From positions 1-64,000 of the forward strand of contig CAXXWB010000042.1 in assembly GCA_963677505.2 (NCBI GenBank): DNA of 64,000 nucleotides, read 5' to 3'. The DNA is from JBGSUZ01 sp963677505. GTDB lineage: Bacteria > Bacillota > Clostridia > Peptostreptococcales > Acidaminobacteraceae. The position numbers and the translations under genes are program-made. This document shows, piece by piece, positions 63,412 through 64,000 of this stretch; the first letter of the stretch is position 1, and every line of letters starts with the position of its first letter. The notes beneath the pieces were generated by a model. That model saw nothing but the letters and a program-made list of their open reading frames with translations. It did not search any database and had not been told where the DNA came from.

Positions 63412-64000
63412 TTGGATGCCGTTTTTCAAAGTAAAAAAGAAGTGACTATACGTTCTGACCAGAGTCATCCTAATATTCATAATTCCGTTGATTTGACCCA
63501 AAGCATTGCCTTATTAGATGCCGTTATAGAAGCTACTGCAGACGCCATTATTGTTTATTCATTAGACAAATACATCATCAAAATTAATCACCGCTATTGT
63601 GAAATGCTTGGCATAGATAAATATGATGCTTACCTTCATACCTTCGATCAACATTTAGATATTTTTAGAAAACACTGCCTAAATGCCCCTGCATTCTTTG
63701 TAAGGTTTAACAAATACCTTAACCACCCAAAAGCTGACAAAAATTTCATTCTTAAATTTACAAACAACCGCTATTATACTTTAACCAATTCACCCTATAC
63801 CATTAATGGGCAACTTCTTGGGAGAGTTTTAGCCTTTCGCGATATCACACTAGAAAAGAGAAACGAACTTAACTTGATTGAACGTGAAGCATTATATAGA
63901 GACTTATCCATTAAAGATAATCTCACAGGTATTTATAACCGAAGGAAGATTCTCTTAGAATTGAAGAATTGTTTTGCTGAACCTAAACTCAAAAAGAAAC
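63412..64000 (+). CDS. PAS-GGDEF signalling protein, N-terminal part
   Basis: The frame opens at a TTG at 63412 with AAAGGAGG about 8 bases upstream, and runs off the right edge. The first ~150 residues look like a PAS domain (ALLDAVIEATADAIIVYSLD near residue 25; VLAFRDITLEKRNE near 145), followed by the start of a GGDEF domain, KDNLTGIYNRRK. It is probably a diguanylate cyclase. A PilZ gene in the window is a possible receptor for its product. Confidence 0.85.
   Translation, partial: MDAVFQSKKEVTIRSDQSHPNIHNSVDLTQSIALLDAVIEATADAIIVYSLDKYIIKINHRYCEMLGIDKYDAYLHTFDQHLDIFRKHCLNAPAFFVRFNKYLNHPKADKNFILKFTNNRYYTLTNSPYTINGQLLGRVLAFRDITLEKRNELNLIEREALYRDLSIKDNLTGIYNRRKILLELKNCFAEPKLKKK

Noticed and set aside
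1..64000. CRISPR array, insertion sequence, phage genes or tRNA genes
   Set aside because: I saw no regularly spaced identical repeats, no transposase or integrase frames, and no tRNA-like cloverleaf ends.

Overview
The window looks like chromosome of a low-GC Gram-positive bacterium, most likely an anaerobic member of the Clostridia (inference). The evidence is AT-rich DNA with strong GGAGG ribosome-binding sites, HrcA/CIRCE heat-shock control, the rpsT / lepA-hemW-hrcA-grpE-dnaK-dnaJ gene order, FeoAB with a small FeoB-associated protein, ECF-type vitamin transporters, an EFR1-type ferredoxin, and a GGDEF gene at the right edge. Nothing identifies a species. I saw no tRNA, rRNA, CRISPR array, transposase or phage gene.

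Layout: 0.4-2.4 kb htpG behind a CIRCE element; 2.5-7.2 kb redox and ferrous-iron genes (EFR1 ferredoxin, feoA-feoB with a promoter overlapped by Fur-like boxes, a BaiN/HI0933-type flavoprotein); 7.4-12.2 kb a secretable-looking Ca-binding protein and a signalling operon (CheY-like, 7TMR-DISM/CheA-like sensor, receiver lacking the phospho-Asp); 12.3-14.2 kb ribU under an FMN riboswitch, and queT; 14.3-18.6 kb a 2Fe-2S ferredoxin and a cupin-ppk-ppx polyphosphate operon; 18.8-24.1 kb MATE exporter, RsgA-like GTPase behind a possible attenuator, amino-acid ABC transporter, pentapeptide protein; 24.2-25.3 kb a small AT-rich island encoding a secreted protein of unknown function and a small membrane protein; 25.4-29.7 kb two glycosyltransferases, a PHP phosphoesterase and a cupin/PH-like membrane protein.

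29.7-38.3 kb runs from rsmE-prmA into an accessory block (HD protein, PilZ, an arsR-arsC-acr3 operon, a YfcC transporter and an NhaC antiporter) that separates prmA-rsmE from dnaJ, to which they are adjacent in many relatives. 38.4-46.8 kb holds dnaJ, dnaK, grpE, hrcA, hemW, lepA and rpsT. 47-55.3 kb has a GHL10-sirtuin-MFS operon, formimidoylglutamase (hutG), a cyclophilin lipoprotein, a HutD-like protein, an amino-acid permease and a GNAT acetyltransferase. 55.5-59.5 kb is an hflX-yigZ-CoA-binding-nadE-yebC operon. 59.6-63.2 kb encodes a class A penicillin-binding protein, and the window ends in a PAS-GGDEF gene.

A striking property is the number of single-base reading-frame breaks. About 14 genes carry them, including housekeeping genes (htpG, prmA, grpE, hflX), clustered at 30.7-38 kb, 41.9-42.1 kb and 57-59.7 kb, often in homopolymers. 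The protein reads on cleanly in another frame each time. I therefore think most are sequence errors rather than gene decay, and I annotate each such gene over its reconstructed full span.
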